Shown here piece after piece: positions 19,801 to 31,050 of a stretch of DNA of 64,000 nt; the stretch's first letter is position 1, and each line of letters opens with the position of its first letter. Under the pieces are notes generated by a model that was given only the letters and a program-made list of their open reading frames with translations, had not been told where the DNA came from and ran no database searches. Both the position numbers and the translations under genes were made by a program. The stretch spans positions 62,001 through 126,000 of the forward strand of contig JAMXDE010000047.1 of assembly GCA_026770025.1 (NCBI GenBank). Reading direction: 5' to 3'. This DNA is from Craspedostauros australis (Eukaryota; Bacillariophyta; Bacillariophyceae; Mastogloiales; Achnanthaceae).

Positions 19801-22800
19801 GCAGTCGTCCACGATCAGGGTCCAGTAGCGTTTATCTCCGAAGCTTATGTGTTTAGTGTAACCAATGTCAATGAAGAACCGTTCGCCGCGGCGAGTTGCT
19901 CTTGGAATCGTTGCCTTCGGAATATTCTTCACTCTTGCGTTCGCGACCGCGCAGTCGCGACACACCGGCATCTCGCCGATAATCTTCCATCCGTATTGAG
20001 CGGCCGTCCGCTTCATGGTCTCGAGTGGCGCGTGGCCGAGCATTCGATGCAAGTTCACCGCGCTGATCTCCTTGGATGGATTCTTGACGATGGCTGTGCA
20101 AGCCTTGTCGTCGTCTGTTGGCATGATGGGATGCATCTGCACTCCCGTGATGAATCCGTTGGATGTGGGGAAGACTCGATCGAATACGATCTTCATTCCG
20201 GATCCGTTGATGATGTCCATCAGAATGCCATTGTTACCAAGCTGGTAACCGTTGTACAGAGCCTTGTTCGTGGAGAAAAGGTTCACCGCCATTTTCGGTG
20301 TGTACTTCACGTCATCGAGCCGGATGACGTGGCCAGTGTTGTCTTGTTGCTTGACCTTCAAGCAAATGGATCCCATCTTGGGAGAGTCCAGCTTCGTGCT
20401 GTCTCCCACTTGGACGAAGGACTTGATGTGCCGCACGTTGAAGAGAGCGGCGTCCGAGTTGACGATGTGACACGAAGCTCCGCTGTCAGCGAGCCAGGTG
20501 TCCTTGTTGACCTTGTCCTTATGCTTGGTGCTCAGCTCGTGGAGCTGCTCCACAGCTGCCGCAGCTATCTCGTCGTTGAAGCTGCCGTCATCATCGTCTT
20601 CGTGGACTCCATCTTCGTTGTATGGAGGATGATGGTCTCTGTCATCCATGTCGTCGGGCAGTTGCGCGTAGTCCGATGGAATGGTGCTGTTTCGATGTGA
20701 TCCTGTGACAGGATCGTATGGGTGGACGCGTGGTCGTTCGCGTGAGAGTACGCGCATACATCCTCCAAGGATGTAATGAAGATCTGTCTCTGGGATCGTC
20801 TCTGTCTCGGCTGCTTCCAGTATGCGATTGATCACAACCGGGTTGGCGAGAATCTCTTCGATTGATCTGAAGTTCGCGGATAGGATGGATCCCATCATGT
20901 TTACCCATATTGGTCTCAGCACTCCTTGTGCAACTCCTGGGAACAGGCTCACTCCTGCTTCCATCACTGCATCGAAGATGAGTTGCTTCTGGATCACCAG
21001 TGCTGTCTCTGTTGCATATGGGACGGTGTCATGGCGATGGAGGTAGTTGGACCTGTTGGGATCCTCGATTGGTGGGAAGTCGATATTCCCTGGGTAGACG
21101 ACACGCTCGTTTGGATTGAAGCTGTCGTCTGGATGATTGCCGTCCTCGGATTCGTCGCTGTCATCCTCGTCGAAGATGCCCGATCTGTTGTTCCCCGCTG
21201 CTGGAGGAGGCGGCGCTGCGCCGCGGTTTGCATCATTCTGTCCTCTGTTGATGAAGGTTCCCGTTCTCTCGTATCTCCCTACTTGCGGAGGAGGCACCTC
21301 GTCGCGGTTCACCTCGTCGTCTTCATCTGCGCCGTCCTCGTCGGCGTCGTCGTCGTCATCGCTCATGGCCTCTTCGATGTCGCTATCGTTGGCCTCGTCG
21401 TCCATCTCAACTTCGTCGCCGTATGAACCGATCAGGTCATGCGCGTTGAAGCAGCACTCGTAGCTCACTTCGCGTCTTGGATCCACCTTGTGGATGATTG
21501 GCTCCTCGCTGAGCCACTCCGGGATGATCTCATCGTCCACCACTTCGTCGTCACTCCCGACGTACTCAAAGTTATCGAAGAAGGAGTCTTCAATGTAGTC
21601 GTCGGACACCAACATGCAGAGCGGCATGTCCTTTGCCGAGAGTACCATCTCGTGCCCGCTCTTGTCGTGTCCTTGTGTTGCTGTATTGGCCTGCTCGTCG
21701 GCCTTCTTCTTCTCGTTGAACTTCTTCTTTCGGCACTCCGCCTCACGATGTCCGAAGATGCCACAGTAGTTGCACTTGCCCTTGAAGCCGCTTCCCTTGT
21801 TGCGCGTTCCGTTCATTTTGTTGTTGTTGTTGTTGTTTTTCTTGTTGTTGTTCGATTTCTTGCGTTCTGGGCAATCGGCGGATCTATGGCCATACACGCC
21901 ACAGTTGTGACAAGTACCCTTGAAGTTACCGGTGCTTGTGAAGCCGGTGTCGTTGCTCTTCGTGTTACTGTCTTGGAAGTCGTCGATGTACGCCTTGCCT
22001 CCTTGATGAGTGGCGTATGCTGTGCGGAGTACTCCTCTGATCGCGTTGATGGTGACCAGTTCCGGATTGAATGTGAGTTGGTGATGGAAGTTCACGACGT
22101 GGGTTTTGTATTCCACGCTCACCGTGCTGAGGATCTGCATGATCATCTCCTCGTCCGTGATCTCGTACTTGACATCGTGGAGACGCGATCGTAGACCTTC
22201 GAGTCGCGTGATGTAGATGTCGGGGTCCGAGTCTCTCTTCATCTTTTCGTTGTTGAATTGGCGCTTGAGTTTGATCTTCGTCGCCGCGTCGGATGGTCGG
22301 AACTTCTCCGCGAGAACGTTCCACGCTGCGTGTGCGTCTCCTTCGGGGTAGTCGTCGGAGATGCATTGGTTGATGTACTGGATGGCCTGCTTGCCTTTTC
22401 CTTTCTCTGCATCCATCATGAGGATCAGATCGCTGAAGCAGTCGCATCCCAGCTCGTAGATCTCTTCCATCGCTTCCTTGGCTTCATCGGTGGCTGCCGC
22501 GATCTCGCTCACTGTTGGCACCTTGGTCTTGCCCAACATCACGTCTCTCGTCTTCTGTGCACGAGCATATGCCTTCGCTTGGGACTCCCATGCGCTGTAG
22601 TCTTCTTGTTCACCGCTGAACATCGGCGCCTTGATGCGTCGCTTGTTCATGTTGGCTGATGTCGCCATGTTGATTCGTTGTTTCGTCGTTGATGCGCTCG
22701 CGCCCTTGATTTCCGTTTGTTTCTGTGTTGTCGATTCTTCGATTTTCGCTTGTTGTTGCACGGAGATTGTTTTCGTCACAAATTCTCCTCCTGGTGGTGT

Positions 22801-23073
22801 CTCACTTTTTCCACCCTGTTTGGCTGTGCGAATGCTCTTCGTCACACCAGTTTCCTCTTGCTTGACCGCCTTGAGAATCCTCTTCTCCTTACAGTGTGGC
22901 CTTGCAGACCGTTCTTCTTCGGTCTGGTCGATCGTGCTTGCGTCTGCGCTTGATAGGACAGTAGCCACGGCTGCTTCCTTCTCTTGTCGTGGTGGAGTCT
23001 CACTCGCACCTTCTTCTCTCTTGATAGTCGGATTGGACAGAGGGATGTCTTTCAATTCCTCTTCCTCGCTCAT
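16819..23073 (-). pseudogene. F1(-) gag-pol polyprotein with one premature stop
   Basis: The minus-strand frame from the ATG at 23073 (MSEEEELKDI) runs to 16819 and is interrupted only by TGA at 18304-18306, where F1(+) has an Arg codon (CGC). Before the stop it encodes gag with two CCHC knuckles (CHNCGVYGHRSADC, CNYCGIFGHREAEC), protease (ADSGASCH) and integrase (RGDNSGEN, NGRVERKF). After it come reverse transcriptase (AIYVDDCFCC) and RNase H. It carries about 29 residues around PPPQVGRYERTG that F1(+) lacks. The first RNase H aspartate is Asn (FCNSEYAGD), as in F1(+). The stop should block pol expression unless read through. Confidence 0.9.
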
Positions 23074-23143
23074 TCAGCCTGCTGCTCTTGAATGATGTTC
23101 GTCTTCCTCGCACGATCCGATCCGCGGGCTCGCCCTGATCTAT

Positions 23144-23155
23144 CGTTTATAAACG
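23144..23155. promoter_or_regulatory. Palindrome directly after the F1(-) 5' LTR
   Basis: CGTTTATAAACG is a perfect 12-bp palindrome directly next to the LTR end ...CCAACA in element sense. The same sequence stands in the same place in F3 and F1(+), and a variant stands there in F2(+). This is the primer-binding-site position, but self-complementarity would also suit an RNA dimerisation loop. Confidence 0.5.
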
Positions 23156-23754
23156 TGTTGGCAAGTTCCGCTCACGGTAACCTACGATCGTGGAAGATGG
23201 TGTTGGTTGATAGCCGTCTGTTTGCTATTTCATTGCTTGGCTACTCCGATCCTCTCGGTGTACGCCGTTCTCTTGCCCGATGCTCTCAGCGCTTCAATCT
23301 GTTTTGTAGATTTGGTCTCCGACTATGAGTCGGTACACGAGATCCTCTCTCGCTCCTCTCTGTATTCTCTCTCTCTCAACATCGTGTGCTCATGCTACAC
23401 GATACTCCGTGTTTGATGCGTACTCCGCATTCGACACTCCGTTTGTTCAGTACTGGTTCCTACTCCATGAGTACTCGCCATTTGAAGTTCACCTTCTGTA
23501 TCCATGATGCTGATGCCCTTCGGTCATCGTATCTTCGCCTCCTGCTCTGACTTGGAGACAGATGTCGACGTGGTGACATGTTGACATCCTGTTGACGTCA
23601 GTAGGCGTCCTTCTGCTCTCCAGATGTCACGTTCCATTGGTGATGCTGTAGCCTGTCAGATGATATCGTCATCTGAGGTTTAGTTGGGAAGTACCTTGAG
23701 ATTCTCTTGGTACCATTGATGCATGGACGGACGATCTTCTGATTCTCTCAGAAA
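23156..23754 (-). repeat. F1(-) 5' LTR, truncated
   Basis: 599 bp starting TGTTGGCAAG on the plus strand. It matches the complete LTR until CTCTCAGAAA at 23754, where F3 begins. The last 195 bp or so, including the U3 end, are missing. TGACGTCA is at 23593-23600. Confidence 0.9.
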
Positions 23755-24321
23755 TGTTGGAAGGCTCCGCGCACGGAGAATCGGTAGTAGTCAACACTCT
23801 TTGTCGAAAGTGTTTCTGTTACTGTTACTGTTGTTGCTATTGATTGTTGATGAGCGAGCGTGGGGTATGAGATGATCAAGATGCTCTCTTGATCCATCTC
23901 TTCCTTGCTCTCATTGCTTGGTGCAATCCTCTTGCACCTCCATGCACATTGCTCTCATGTTGCTCGTTGATGTTGACTTGATTGTCAACGTTGTCGTTTC
24001 TCTCTCGTTGTCTCGTCGTTGTTCCGTTCTCAGGTTTTGTTGAACCTGATGATTGATCGAATCTGATGGAATATTCACAACATATTTCATTCCTGTAGAC
24101 CTGGTAGTTAAGGTCTCGATGTGACGTCACGTGTGATGGATACTGTGGTATCCCCTGGTATCGCGGTATCCTGTCATCGTAGTATCGCAGTATCCTCGTG
24201 GTATCGCGGTGGTATTGCTGTGACGTCATAGTTTTGTGTCGTGATTCCGCCACCAAATAGTCTAGATGGCGGCAAGCAAGTGTGACTGATGCATACACAT
24301 CCGAGTACACACATTCCGACA
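23755..24321 (-). repeat. F3 3' LTR
   Basis: 567 bp, TGTTGGAAGG...ATTCCGACA on the plus strand, so TGTCGGAATG...CCTTCCAACA in element sense. It contains two TGACGTCA palindromes and a run of GGTATC-like short repeats at about 24140-24216. Confidence 0.95.
24122..24228. promoter_or_regulatory. Two CRE palindromes in the F3 LTR
   Basis: Perfect TGACGTCA at 24122-24129 and 24221-24228 flank the GGTATC repeats. The same pair is in the other LTR at 31417-31424 and 31516-31523. bZIP factors bind this motif, and TGACGT elements drive CO2/cAMP-responsive promoters in diatoms. Regulation of F3 this way is inferred. Confidence 0.45.
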
Positions 24322-24340
24322 CCCTTCCTGTAGGCGTCAG

Positions 24341-27300
24341 TCATTCGCTGCTGTCGCTAGTGTGTAGGTAGGACTTCTCGTGCTCGCGCTGTAGCTCCGA
24401 CTTGATGTTCTTCGTGAAGCCGTCGCTTCGATTGTTCTCTGATTTGACGAAGATGATTTCGATCAGCTTGTCATTCACCATGTTGCGGACGTAATGATGG
24501 CGTACGTCGATATGGCGAGAGCGTTGCGATGTTGAGGGATTCTTCGCGATGAAGATCGCTCCAACATTGTCGACTCTCACGGTGATTGGAGTCTTCACTG
24601 GCACTCCTACACTCTCCAGGAGTTGCATCACAAAGAAGATCTCCTTCGCCGCTTCGGATAGCGCGATGTACTCTGCCTCTGATGAACTGAGGGTCACTGC
24701 CTTCTGCGCCTTGGATCGCCAGAGGATAGGGACTTGACAGAGGTAGAGAATGAATCCGCCGACACTGATGCGAGTGTCCTTGTCTCCGGCGTATTCGCTG
24801 TCGCAGAACATCTCCATGTTCCATGCGCTGCTGTCTGTCATGACGGGATGGATCTTCAGACCGTAGTGCTTCGTGTCGATGACGTATTTGATGATACGCC
24901 GCATCTCCTTGGTTGCAGCCTTGGTCGGTCCATCCAGTACCTTCGTCAGCTCTCTGACAGGGTTGGCGATGTCGGGACGCGAATGCTTGATCAGGAATAG
25001 AAGCATTCCCACTCCCTTGCGATAGTCAGCATGCTCTGCTGCATCTACCTTCTGCAATCCGTTCTCTTTGGATGGGCGAATGATGCTCTGGCTTGGTGTC
25101 CCTGGCGTTGCGTAGCGCTGCATCTTCTCCACCTCTGCACCAAACTCGGTGATTAGGTTTCGGATCAGATGTGGCTGGCGTAGGACGGCTCTCGTCTTGT
25201 CTGCGTGGAGCTGGATGTTGCAGCTGAGGTAGTCACCCAAACCCTTCTCGATGGTGACCTTGAACTTGCTCTTCTGGATGTCGATCATGAATTGCTCGAG
25301 TGCCTTCTGATGTCCGCAGCAGAAGCAGTCGTCAACGTAGATCGCCACGATGACTGTTTCGTTCTTCGTCTTGCGATGGAAGAGACACGGATCCGCTGCG
25401 CTCTGGTCGAATCGCATTCCCTTCAGTGTTGACACTAGCATCTTGTACCACTGGCGTGCGCTCTGGACCAGCCCGTAGATTGGCTTGTGTAGCAGCAGCG
25501 CCTCATCAGGTGTGCTGTCCATTCCGCTTGGACAATTCATGTACACCTCTTCTTCGAGATCGCCGTACAAGAATGCCGTGACGACGTCCACGAGTGCGCA
25601 GTCCATCTTCTGCAGCATCATGATCACCATCATCACACGGTACGTGACGTCATGGATGACCGGCGAGTGGTGCTCTTGGTAGTCCACTCCTGCGATCTGT
25701 GAGTAGCCACACGCCACCAGACGCGCTCGATAGGTTCCATTGCGCTTTAATTTAAACACCCATTTGCACTTGCAGCATCTGCGGTCTCTCGGAATGGATG
25801 AGCGCTTGATCTTGCTGTAGACGGATCGAGCATCCATCGAACTGAACTCCTTTGCAATGGCAGCTCTGTAGCCCTTACGGTGTGTTGCATTCGGATGGTG
25901 GAATGCTTGGTCGAAGGTTGATGGCTCGATGTGCGTCGATGTTTCTCCTGTCTCATCTTGGGTGGTTGCGCAGATCTCTGTCTTGAAGTCGTCGGTGCTG
26001 ATTGCGTTGTTACCGAATAGAGCATCTGTGACTGTGTTGGTGATGTCCGATGGAGGAGAGTCGCTGTCTTCGTCGTCTGTAGCTTCGTCGTTCTCCTCGT
26101 TCTCGTCGGTGGTGTCGTTATTGGTTTCGTCATCGTCGTTGGTCTCCTCGCTGTTGTCCTGATCGTTGTCTGTATTGCTCTTGTCGTCGTCGGTGTCGCT
26201 TCCCCTATTGAAGACGGATAGGTTGGTAGTGAACCGCTTGCCTTCGCGCTTCTCTTTCTTCCCCGGCTTGTTGTAGTTTGCAAGGTTGCGCAATTCGCTC
26301 TTTCCTTTCACGTTGGATGGCAGCGACGCACGCGACTTCGCATTCGTTTTTGCTTGATGCTTGCTTCGCTCGATGTATCGCTGTTGTCGCTCGCTGCGAG
26401 TGATATCGCGCTTGCTTGGTCGTCGTGGGGGATCAGCTGTCGTTTTGCGACTAGTTTTCGAATCGTCGTTCGCTTCGTGCGAACGCTTGCGTGATGTTGG
26501 CGGAGTGCGGAGGATGCTTGGCGGGACACTCGGTGGGGCGACATCTTCAATGTCGGTCACTGTGTTGTCGTCGACTGGAATCGCGTCAACCTCTTCTTCG
26601 GACACGGTCCCTTCGTCCACTGGTGTGGTCGTCGTCTCGCTCGCGAGACCTGGTGAGTCCTCCTTCGCACTCGTGTTGTTGTTGGTGTCGTCATCGTCCT
26701 CATCGTCGTCATCTGAGAGGACGTGGTAGGAATTCGCGTCGGCGAATGACACAGAGCGTCGCTTTGGCTTGGTTCGAGCTGTGTGGGACGGCGCTATCCC
26801 TTCCCTTCCGACCAGGATGAATCCGTCATCGTCAGTCTCCGTTGGGTGCTCGGCATCGGTTGCGACGATCTGACTCCCTTCCGGCTTCCCATCGTCCGAG
26901 CCGTAGGTCCAACCCTTGAAGTGCCCGTATGATCTGTTGAGCCACTTCACGTCTCTGGTGCAGACGATGGACTTGGTGGATGGACGGTACATGTTATAGA
27001 CGCCGGATCCATGCTGTGGAGCATATCCGACGAACAACATCGCCTCGCCTCTGTTCTGGAGTTTCGCTGTCATGCCTCCATAGGCCGTCTTGACGACTCC
27101 GACTTCGCCGAAGGTACGGAGTCCGCTTGCATACTTCGGATCCTCTCCGAAGAACAGGTTGTGTGGCGATTTGGTCTGTCCCTTCGCCACAGTGATGTTG
27201 GCGACCGCGGTCGCGACGTTGGCTGCTGCAGCCCATAGTCCATGTCTGTGCTCCTCGTTGAGCTGGGCGCCGTTCAGCATGGATCGCATCTTCGTGTACA

Positions 27301-30300
27301 AGTATGCGAACTTGCGCTCCACTCTGCCGTTCTGCTGTGGTGTGTTGGATGCCGTATATTCGAATGAGACGTCGAATCCGGCTTCGAGCAGATGGACCTC
27401 GGATGCCTTGTTCTCTCCGCTGTTGTCGCCACGGAAGATGATTGGCTTGCCGTCCGTGTGTATACGGATCTTCTGAAGGAATCGCTTCAGGAAGGCTGGT
27501 TGGTCACCCTTGTTGGTGAGGAAGATGCTCCAGCAGTAATCTGTGTGGTCGTCTACGATCAACACCCAGTACCGCTTGTTTCCGAAGCTCGTGTGCTTTG
27601 TGTAGCTGATGTCGATGAAGAATCGCTCACATCGTCGCGATGCTCTTGCGATGGTCGCCTTCGGGACGTTCTTCACTCGTGCGTTGGCGATGGCACAGTG
27701 CTTGCATGGCGGCATGGTGCCGATGATGTTCCATCCGTGATGCGATGCGGTCCGTTGCATTGCTTCCAGTGGGGCGTGTCCCAACATGCGATGGAGTGTG
27801 GATGCGTTGATGCTCTTCGGTGGATCCGATGTGACGGCCGCAGCCGTGATGTCTGTGCGTGGCTTGACTGCATGCATCTGCACGCCAGTCACGAAACCAT
27901 TTCGCGTGCGGAACACTCGATCGAACACGATCTTGTTCCCGTTGCCGTTTGCGATGTCCATGATGATACCATTGTTGCCGATCTGGTATCCATTCTCCAA
28001 CGCCTTGTTCGTTGAGAACAGATTCACCCACATCTTGGGTGCGAACTTCACGTCGTTCAGTCTGATGGTGCGCTGTGTGTTGTCGCGTTGCTTCACTCGG
28101 AGATAGATGGATCCCATCTTTGGTGAGTTGAGTTGCGTGTTGTCGCCGACCTTCACAAAGGACTGGATGTGGCGGATGTTGAACATCCCCTTATCCGAAT
28201 TCACAATGTGGCATGAGGCTCCACTGTCGGCGAGCCATGTGTGTTCATCGGGTGTGTCGGTGTGGTGATTGGATGCACGAAAGCGCGTGCGATCCACAAC
28301 CATGATTGCCAACTCGTCGTCATAGGAGGAGTCGTCGTCGTCGGATGACTCACCCGTGCTGGAATCATCCCAATTGATTGGAGGGCGCATTGGTGCTGCC
28401 TGCTGTGGCGGTTCCGGTCTTGCCTGTCGCGGTGGCTCAGGTCGCCTCTCCTGTGGTCGGTGGTGAAGGAGTGTCACCATGCATCCTCCGAGGATGAAGT
28501 GCCTCTCCATGATGCTCAGTGGTGGTTGGCCGTGATGCTCGAGGATCCTGTTGAGAATCATGCTGTTTGCCAGGATCTCTTCGATTGACAGAAACTCTGC
28601 CATGATGAACATTCCTGACACTCGTCCGACGAATGCCATCTGGATGCGTCGATTGTTGGGGAACAAGTTGCGGGCCCCGTTGAAGATGGCGTTGCTGACC
28701 ATCTCGCGTTGTCTGATCTCGGCCGTGAAAGTTGGGTACGGCACAGTGTCATGTCTGCCGTGCGCTCCTCGTTGGTTGAAGAAGTCCGTGGGCCCAAAAC
28801 GTAGGCCGGTTGGGAAGATCACGTCTTCGTGGTGGTTCATGACTCGTTGGCCTTCTGGTCTGAGAGGACGGAATCTGTTCCGGACGTATAGTGGACGAGT
28901 TGCGTCGCTGTCGTCATCTTCGTCATCTTGAGCGATCTCTTCTTCGGCGGAGCCAGCGGCTGACGTCTCTTCGAAGAGATTGTCGTCCAGGAGCATGTCT
29001 TGCTCAATCGGGGGCTCCCCGGCTTCCTCCATAGCGAGGATATCGATATCCTCCTTGGGGTCTTCCTCTCGGTTGCCGTTGCTTGGTAAGTCGTGTGTGT
29101 TGAGGCAGTAATCGAAATCGAGATCAAAACGAGGCTCGTTGTCGAGCGTCACCTCGTGGATGATTGGTCCGTCGTCGAGCCATGCTGGGATGCTCGTGTC
29201 GTCGTGGACCTCGTCTGTTCCTGGAAAGTGTTGGAAGGTATCAAAGAATGAATCATCGACGGCGTAGGTGGTGTGAGTTTGTGCGGGTGTGTCGAGCATG
29301 GTCATCACCATCTCGAATCTGTCGTCGGTGCCGTCTTGCGCCGTGTTTCCTTGCTCTTCCTGCTTTCTCTTTTCGTTGAACTTTTTCTTCCTGCAGTCTG
29401 CCTCTCGATGCCCTGGGATGCCACAGTAATGGCACTTCCCACTGAAGCCGTTGCCTCGACCTCTTCCTCTGTTGCCGCGGTTGCCTTGATTGCCGCGCTG
29501 ATCTCTTCTGTTGCCTCTGTTGTTGTAGCCTCCTCGTCGGCCGTTGTTGTTGTTGTTGTTGTCGGCCGCTTGCTTTCTGTCTGGACAGTTCGCAGACCGA
29601 TGGCCGTACTTTCCGCAGTTGTGACAGTTGCCCTTGAATCCGCCTGTCGCAGCCATCGCCGCGTCGTCGCGCTTGCTGCCCGTGTCTGCGAAGTCGTCCA
29701 CGTACGCCTTTCCACCTTGGAGTTTGGAGTATCTGTAGTTCAGCACATTCCGGATGGCCTCGATCGTCACCTTCTCTGGACCCATCTGTAGTTGGTATTC
29801 GAAGTTGCTCACTTCGTCGTCGTAGTCCTTGCTGAGGCTGCTGAGTACCTGCATGATCAGCTCTCTCTCGCTGATTTCGTATTTCACCTCTTGGAGGCGA
29901 GTGCGGAGCAGCTCAAGCCGTGTGACGTAGATGTCGGGATCCGTATCCCTCGCCATGCGTTCCGTGTTGAATTGGCGCTTCAGCCGCAGCACCGTGGATG
30001 CATCGGTCGGCTGGTACTTCTCCTTCAGCATCTTCCATGCTGCCGCTGGGTTCCCCTCGGAGTGCTGCTCGTCGCAGCATTGGTTGATCAGTTGGATCGC
30101 CTGCTTTCCAGTTCCTTGCTCTGCATCCATCATCAGGATCAGATCACTGAAGCAGTCCAGCGCTAGTTCGCGCGTCTCTTCGAGGGCCTCCCTCTTCTCT
30201 TCGTCACTCTCTCTCTCGATGTCTTCTTTCGTCGGGATGGGCTTCTCTCCCATCATGATATCCTTGTATCGCTGCGTACGCGCGTACGCCTTTGCCTGCG

Positions 30301-30841
30301 ATTCCCATGCATTGTAGTCTTCCTTCTTTCCGCTGAAGGATGGGGCCTTGCGCCTCTTGTAGGTTTCCTTTGTCATTTTCTTCTTCGATGTAGTTTGCTT
30401 GCTTGTGTCTTGTGTGCCGCCTGTCGATTGGCTCTCTTCTCTCTCTTCTTCTCTTTCTGACTCTTCGTTGTCGTTGGATGCGAGGGGATCGATGCCGCTG
30501 TCTCTCTCTGACGCGCTACCCCTGCCTTCTGTTTCCGTCTGCTGTACTTCTGTCTCGTACGCTTCCACTTTCACTGCTGGCTGTGATGGAGTCGATGTGG
30601 ATGTCTCTGTCGATGCCGATGTCGGTCTCGGCTGGTCTCTCTGCCGCGTCTCTGCGCCGGCTCTTCGTGCAGCTTGCTCTGCTTCCGTTTCGATGATGGC
30701 TCCTTGCTGAGCTCTTGGTTGTTGGATGGGTGCACCCGCTCCTTCTCGCGTGAGGTTCGGAGTCTCGTCCTCGTCTCCCTCGGTCTCGTCCTCGATCACT
30801 GGTGTGAGAGGGAATGCAGTCTCTTCGGTTTCTTCGCTCAT
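24341..30841 (-). CDS. F3 gag-pol polyprotein
   Basis: 2166 residues in one frame. Residues 1-170 are a Glu/Thr-rich leader. Gag follows, with two CCHC knuckles at about 407 and 472 (CHNCGKYGHRSANC, CHYCGIPGHREADC) separated by an Asn/Arg/Gly-rich linker. Protease DSGA is at about 868 (WLADSGASCHIV). Integrase has RGDNSGEN and the catalytic Glu in NGRVERKF at about 1173. Reverse transcriptase has VDVVTAFLYGDL and YVDD at about 1837. RNase H begins FCDSEYAGDKD at about 2012 and ends SSSEAEYIALSEA and TKNIK. All key residues are present, so it could still be active. The domain order protease-integrase-RT-RNase H defines Ty1/copia. Confidence 0.95.
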   Translation of the reverse strand: MSEETEETAFPLTPVIEDETEGDEDETPNLTREGAGAPIQQPRAQQGAIIETEAEQAARRAGAETRQRDQPRPTSASTETSTSTPSQPAVKVEAYETEVQQTETEGRGSASERDSGIDPLASNDNEESEREEEREESQSTGGTQDTSKQTTSKKKMTKETYKRRKAPSFSGKKEDYNAWESQAKAYARTQRYKDIMMGEKPIPTKEDIERESDEEKREALEETRELALDCFSDLILMMDAEQGTGKQAIQLINQCCDEQHSEGNPAAAWKMLKEKYQPTDASTVLRLKRQFNTERMARDTDPDIYVTRLELLRTRLQEVKYEISERELIMQVLSSLSKDYDDEVSNFEYQLQMGPEKVTIEAIRNVLNYRYSKLQGGKAYVDDFADTGSKRDDAAMAATGGFKGNCHNCGKYGHRSANCPDRKQAADNNNNNNGRRGGYNNRGNRRDQRGNQGNRGNRGRGRGNGFSGKCHYCGIPGHREADCRKKKFNEKRKQEEQGNTAQDGTDDRFEMVMTMLDTPAQTHTTYAVDDSFFDTFQHFPGTDEVHDDTSIPAWLDDGPIIHEVTLDNEPRFDLDFDYCLNTHDLPSNGNREEDPKEDIDILAMEEAGEPPIEQDMLLDDNLFEETSAAGSAEEEIAQDDEDDDSDATRPLYVRNRFRPLRPEGQRVMNHHEDVIFPTGLRFGPTDFFNQRGAHGRHDTVPYPTFTAEIRQREMVSNAIFNGARNLFPNNRRIQMAFVGRVSGMFIMAEFLSIEEILANSMILNRILEHHGQPPLSIMERHFILGGCMVTLLHHRPQERRPEPPRQARPEPPQQAAPMRPPINWDDSSTGESSDDDDSSYDDELAIMVVDRTRFRASNHHTDTPDEHTWLADSGASCHIVNSDKGMFNIRHIQSFVKVGDNTQLNSPKMGSIYLRVKQRDNTQRTIRLNDVKFAPKMWVNLFSTNKALENGYQIGNNGIIMDIANGNGNKIVFDRVFRTRNGFVTGVQMHAVKPRTDITAAAVTSDPPKSINASTLHRMLGHAPLEAMQRTASHHGWNIIGTMPPCKHCAIANARVKNVPKATIARASRRCERFFIDISYTKHTSFGNKRYWVLIVDDHTDYCWSIFLTNKGDQPAFLKRFLQKIRIHTDGKPIIFRGDNSGENKASEVHLLEAGFDVSFEYTASNTPQQNGRVERKFAYLYTKMRSMLNGAQLNEEHRHGLWAAAANVATAVANITVAKGQTKSPHNLFFGEDPKYASGLRTFGEVGVVKTAYGGMTAKLQNRGEAMLFVGYAPQHGSGVYNMYRPSTKSIVCTRDVKWLNRSYGHFKGWTYGSDDGKPEGSQIVATDAEHPTETDDDGFILVGREGIAPSHTARTKPKRRSVSFADANSYHVLSDDDDEDDDDTNNNTSAKEDSPGLASETTTTPVDEGTVSEEEVDAIPVDDNTVTDIEDVAPPSVPPSILRTPPTSRKRSHEANDDSKTSRKTTADPPRRPSKRDITRSERQQRYIERSKHQAKTNAKSRASLPSNVKGKSELRNLANYNKPGKKEKREGKRFTTNLSVFNRGSDTDDDKSNTDNDQDNSEETNDDDETNNDTTDENEENDEATDDEDSDSPPSDITNTVTDALFGNNAISTDDFKTEICATTQDETGETSTHIEPSTFDQAFHHPNATHRKGYRAAIAKEFSSMDARSVYSKIKRSSIPRDRRCCKCKWVFKLKRNGTYRARLVACGYSQIAGVDYQEHHSPVIHDVTYRVMMVIMMLQKMDCALVDVVTAFLYGDLEEEVYMNCPSGMDSTPDEALLLHKPIYGLVQSARQWYKMLVSTLKGMRFDQSAADPCLFHRKTKNETVIVAIYVDDCFCCGHQKALEQFMIDIQKSKFKVTIEKGLGDYLSCNIQLHADKTRAVLRQPHLIRNLITEFGAEVEKMQRYATPGTPSQSIIRPSKENGLQKVDAAEHADYRKGVGMLLFLIKHSRPDIANPVRELTKVLDGPTKAATKEMRRIIKYVIDTKHYGLKIHPVMTDSSAWNMEMFCDSEYAGDKDTRISVGGFILYLCQVPILWRSKAQKAVTLSSSEAEYIALSEAAKEIFFVMQLLESVGVPVKTPITVRVDNVGAIFIAKNPSTSQRSRHIDVRHHYVRNMVNDKLIEIIFVKSENNRSDGFTKNIKSELQREHEKSYLHTSDSSE

Positions 30842-31038
30842 TCAGTGCTCGTCTCGCTTCTCGTCTCGTCCTCGATCACTCGTGTGAGAGGGTACTCTGT
30901 CTCTTCGTCTCGTCCTCGATCACCGGTGTGAGAGGGTATGCTAGCTCGTCTCTCGCTCGTCGCTCATGCAGCGTCTCTCGCTCATGCAGCGTCTCTCGCT
31001 CTTCGATCTCTCCTTGCACAGGGCTTCCCTGGTGCTAA

Positions 31039-31050
31039 CGTTTATAAACG
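31039..31050. promoter_or_regulatory. Palindrome directly after the F3 5' LTR
   Basis: CGTTTATAAACG, the same palindrome and position as in F1. With flanking A and T it extends to 14 bp. The sequence beyond it differs from F1, so conservation is confined to the palindrome. Confidence 0.5.

Larger units (their letters stand above)
16007..23754 (-). mobile_element. F1(-): Ty1/copia LTR retrotransposon, 5' LTR truncated
   Basis: In element order (minus strand) it has the truncated 5' LTR 23754-23156, a palindromic leader motif, the gag-pol frame 23073-16819, a polypurine tract and the complete 3' LTR 16798-16007. The two LTRs differ at about 10 of 599 aligned positions. The left flank is the F5-type repeat. 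On the right the LTR is cut by F3, so no target-site duplication can be seen. It is the inverted counterpart of F1(+) at 44517-52363. Confidence 0.9.

Noticed and set aside
19729-20700. 323-codon plus-strand ORF inside F1(-), and its mirror at 47681-48649
   Set aside because: It is antisense to the F1 integrase and protease coding sequence and recurs in both copies only because the sense strand is conserved.
21439-22194. 251-codon plus-strand ORF inside F1(-)
   Set aside because: It is antisense to F1 gag, including the zinc knuckles, and has no independent support.
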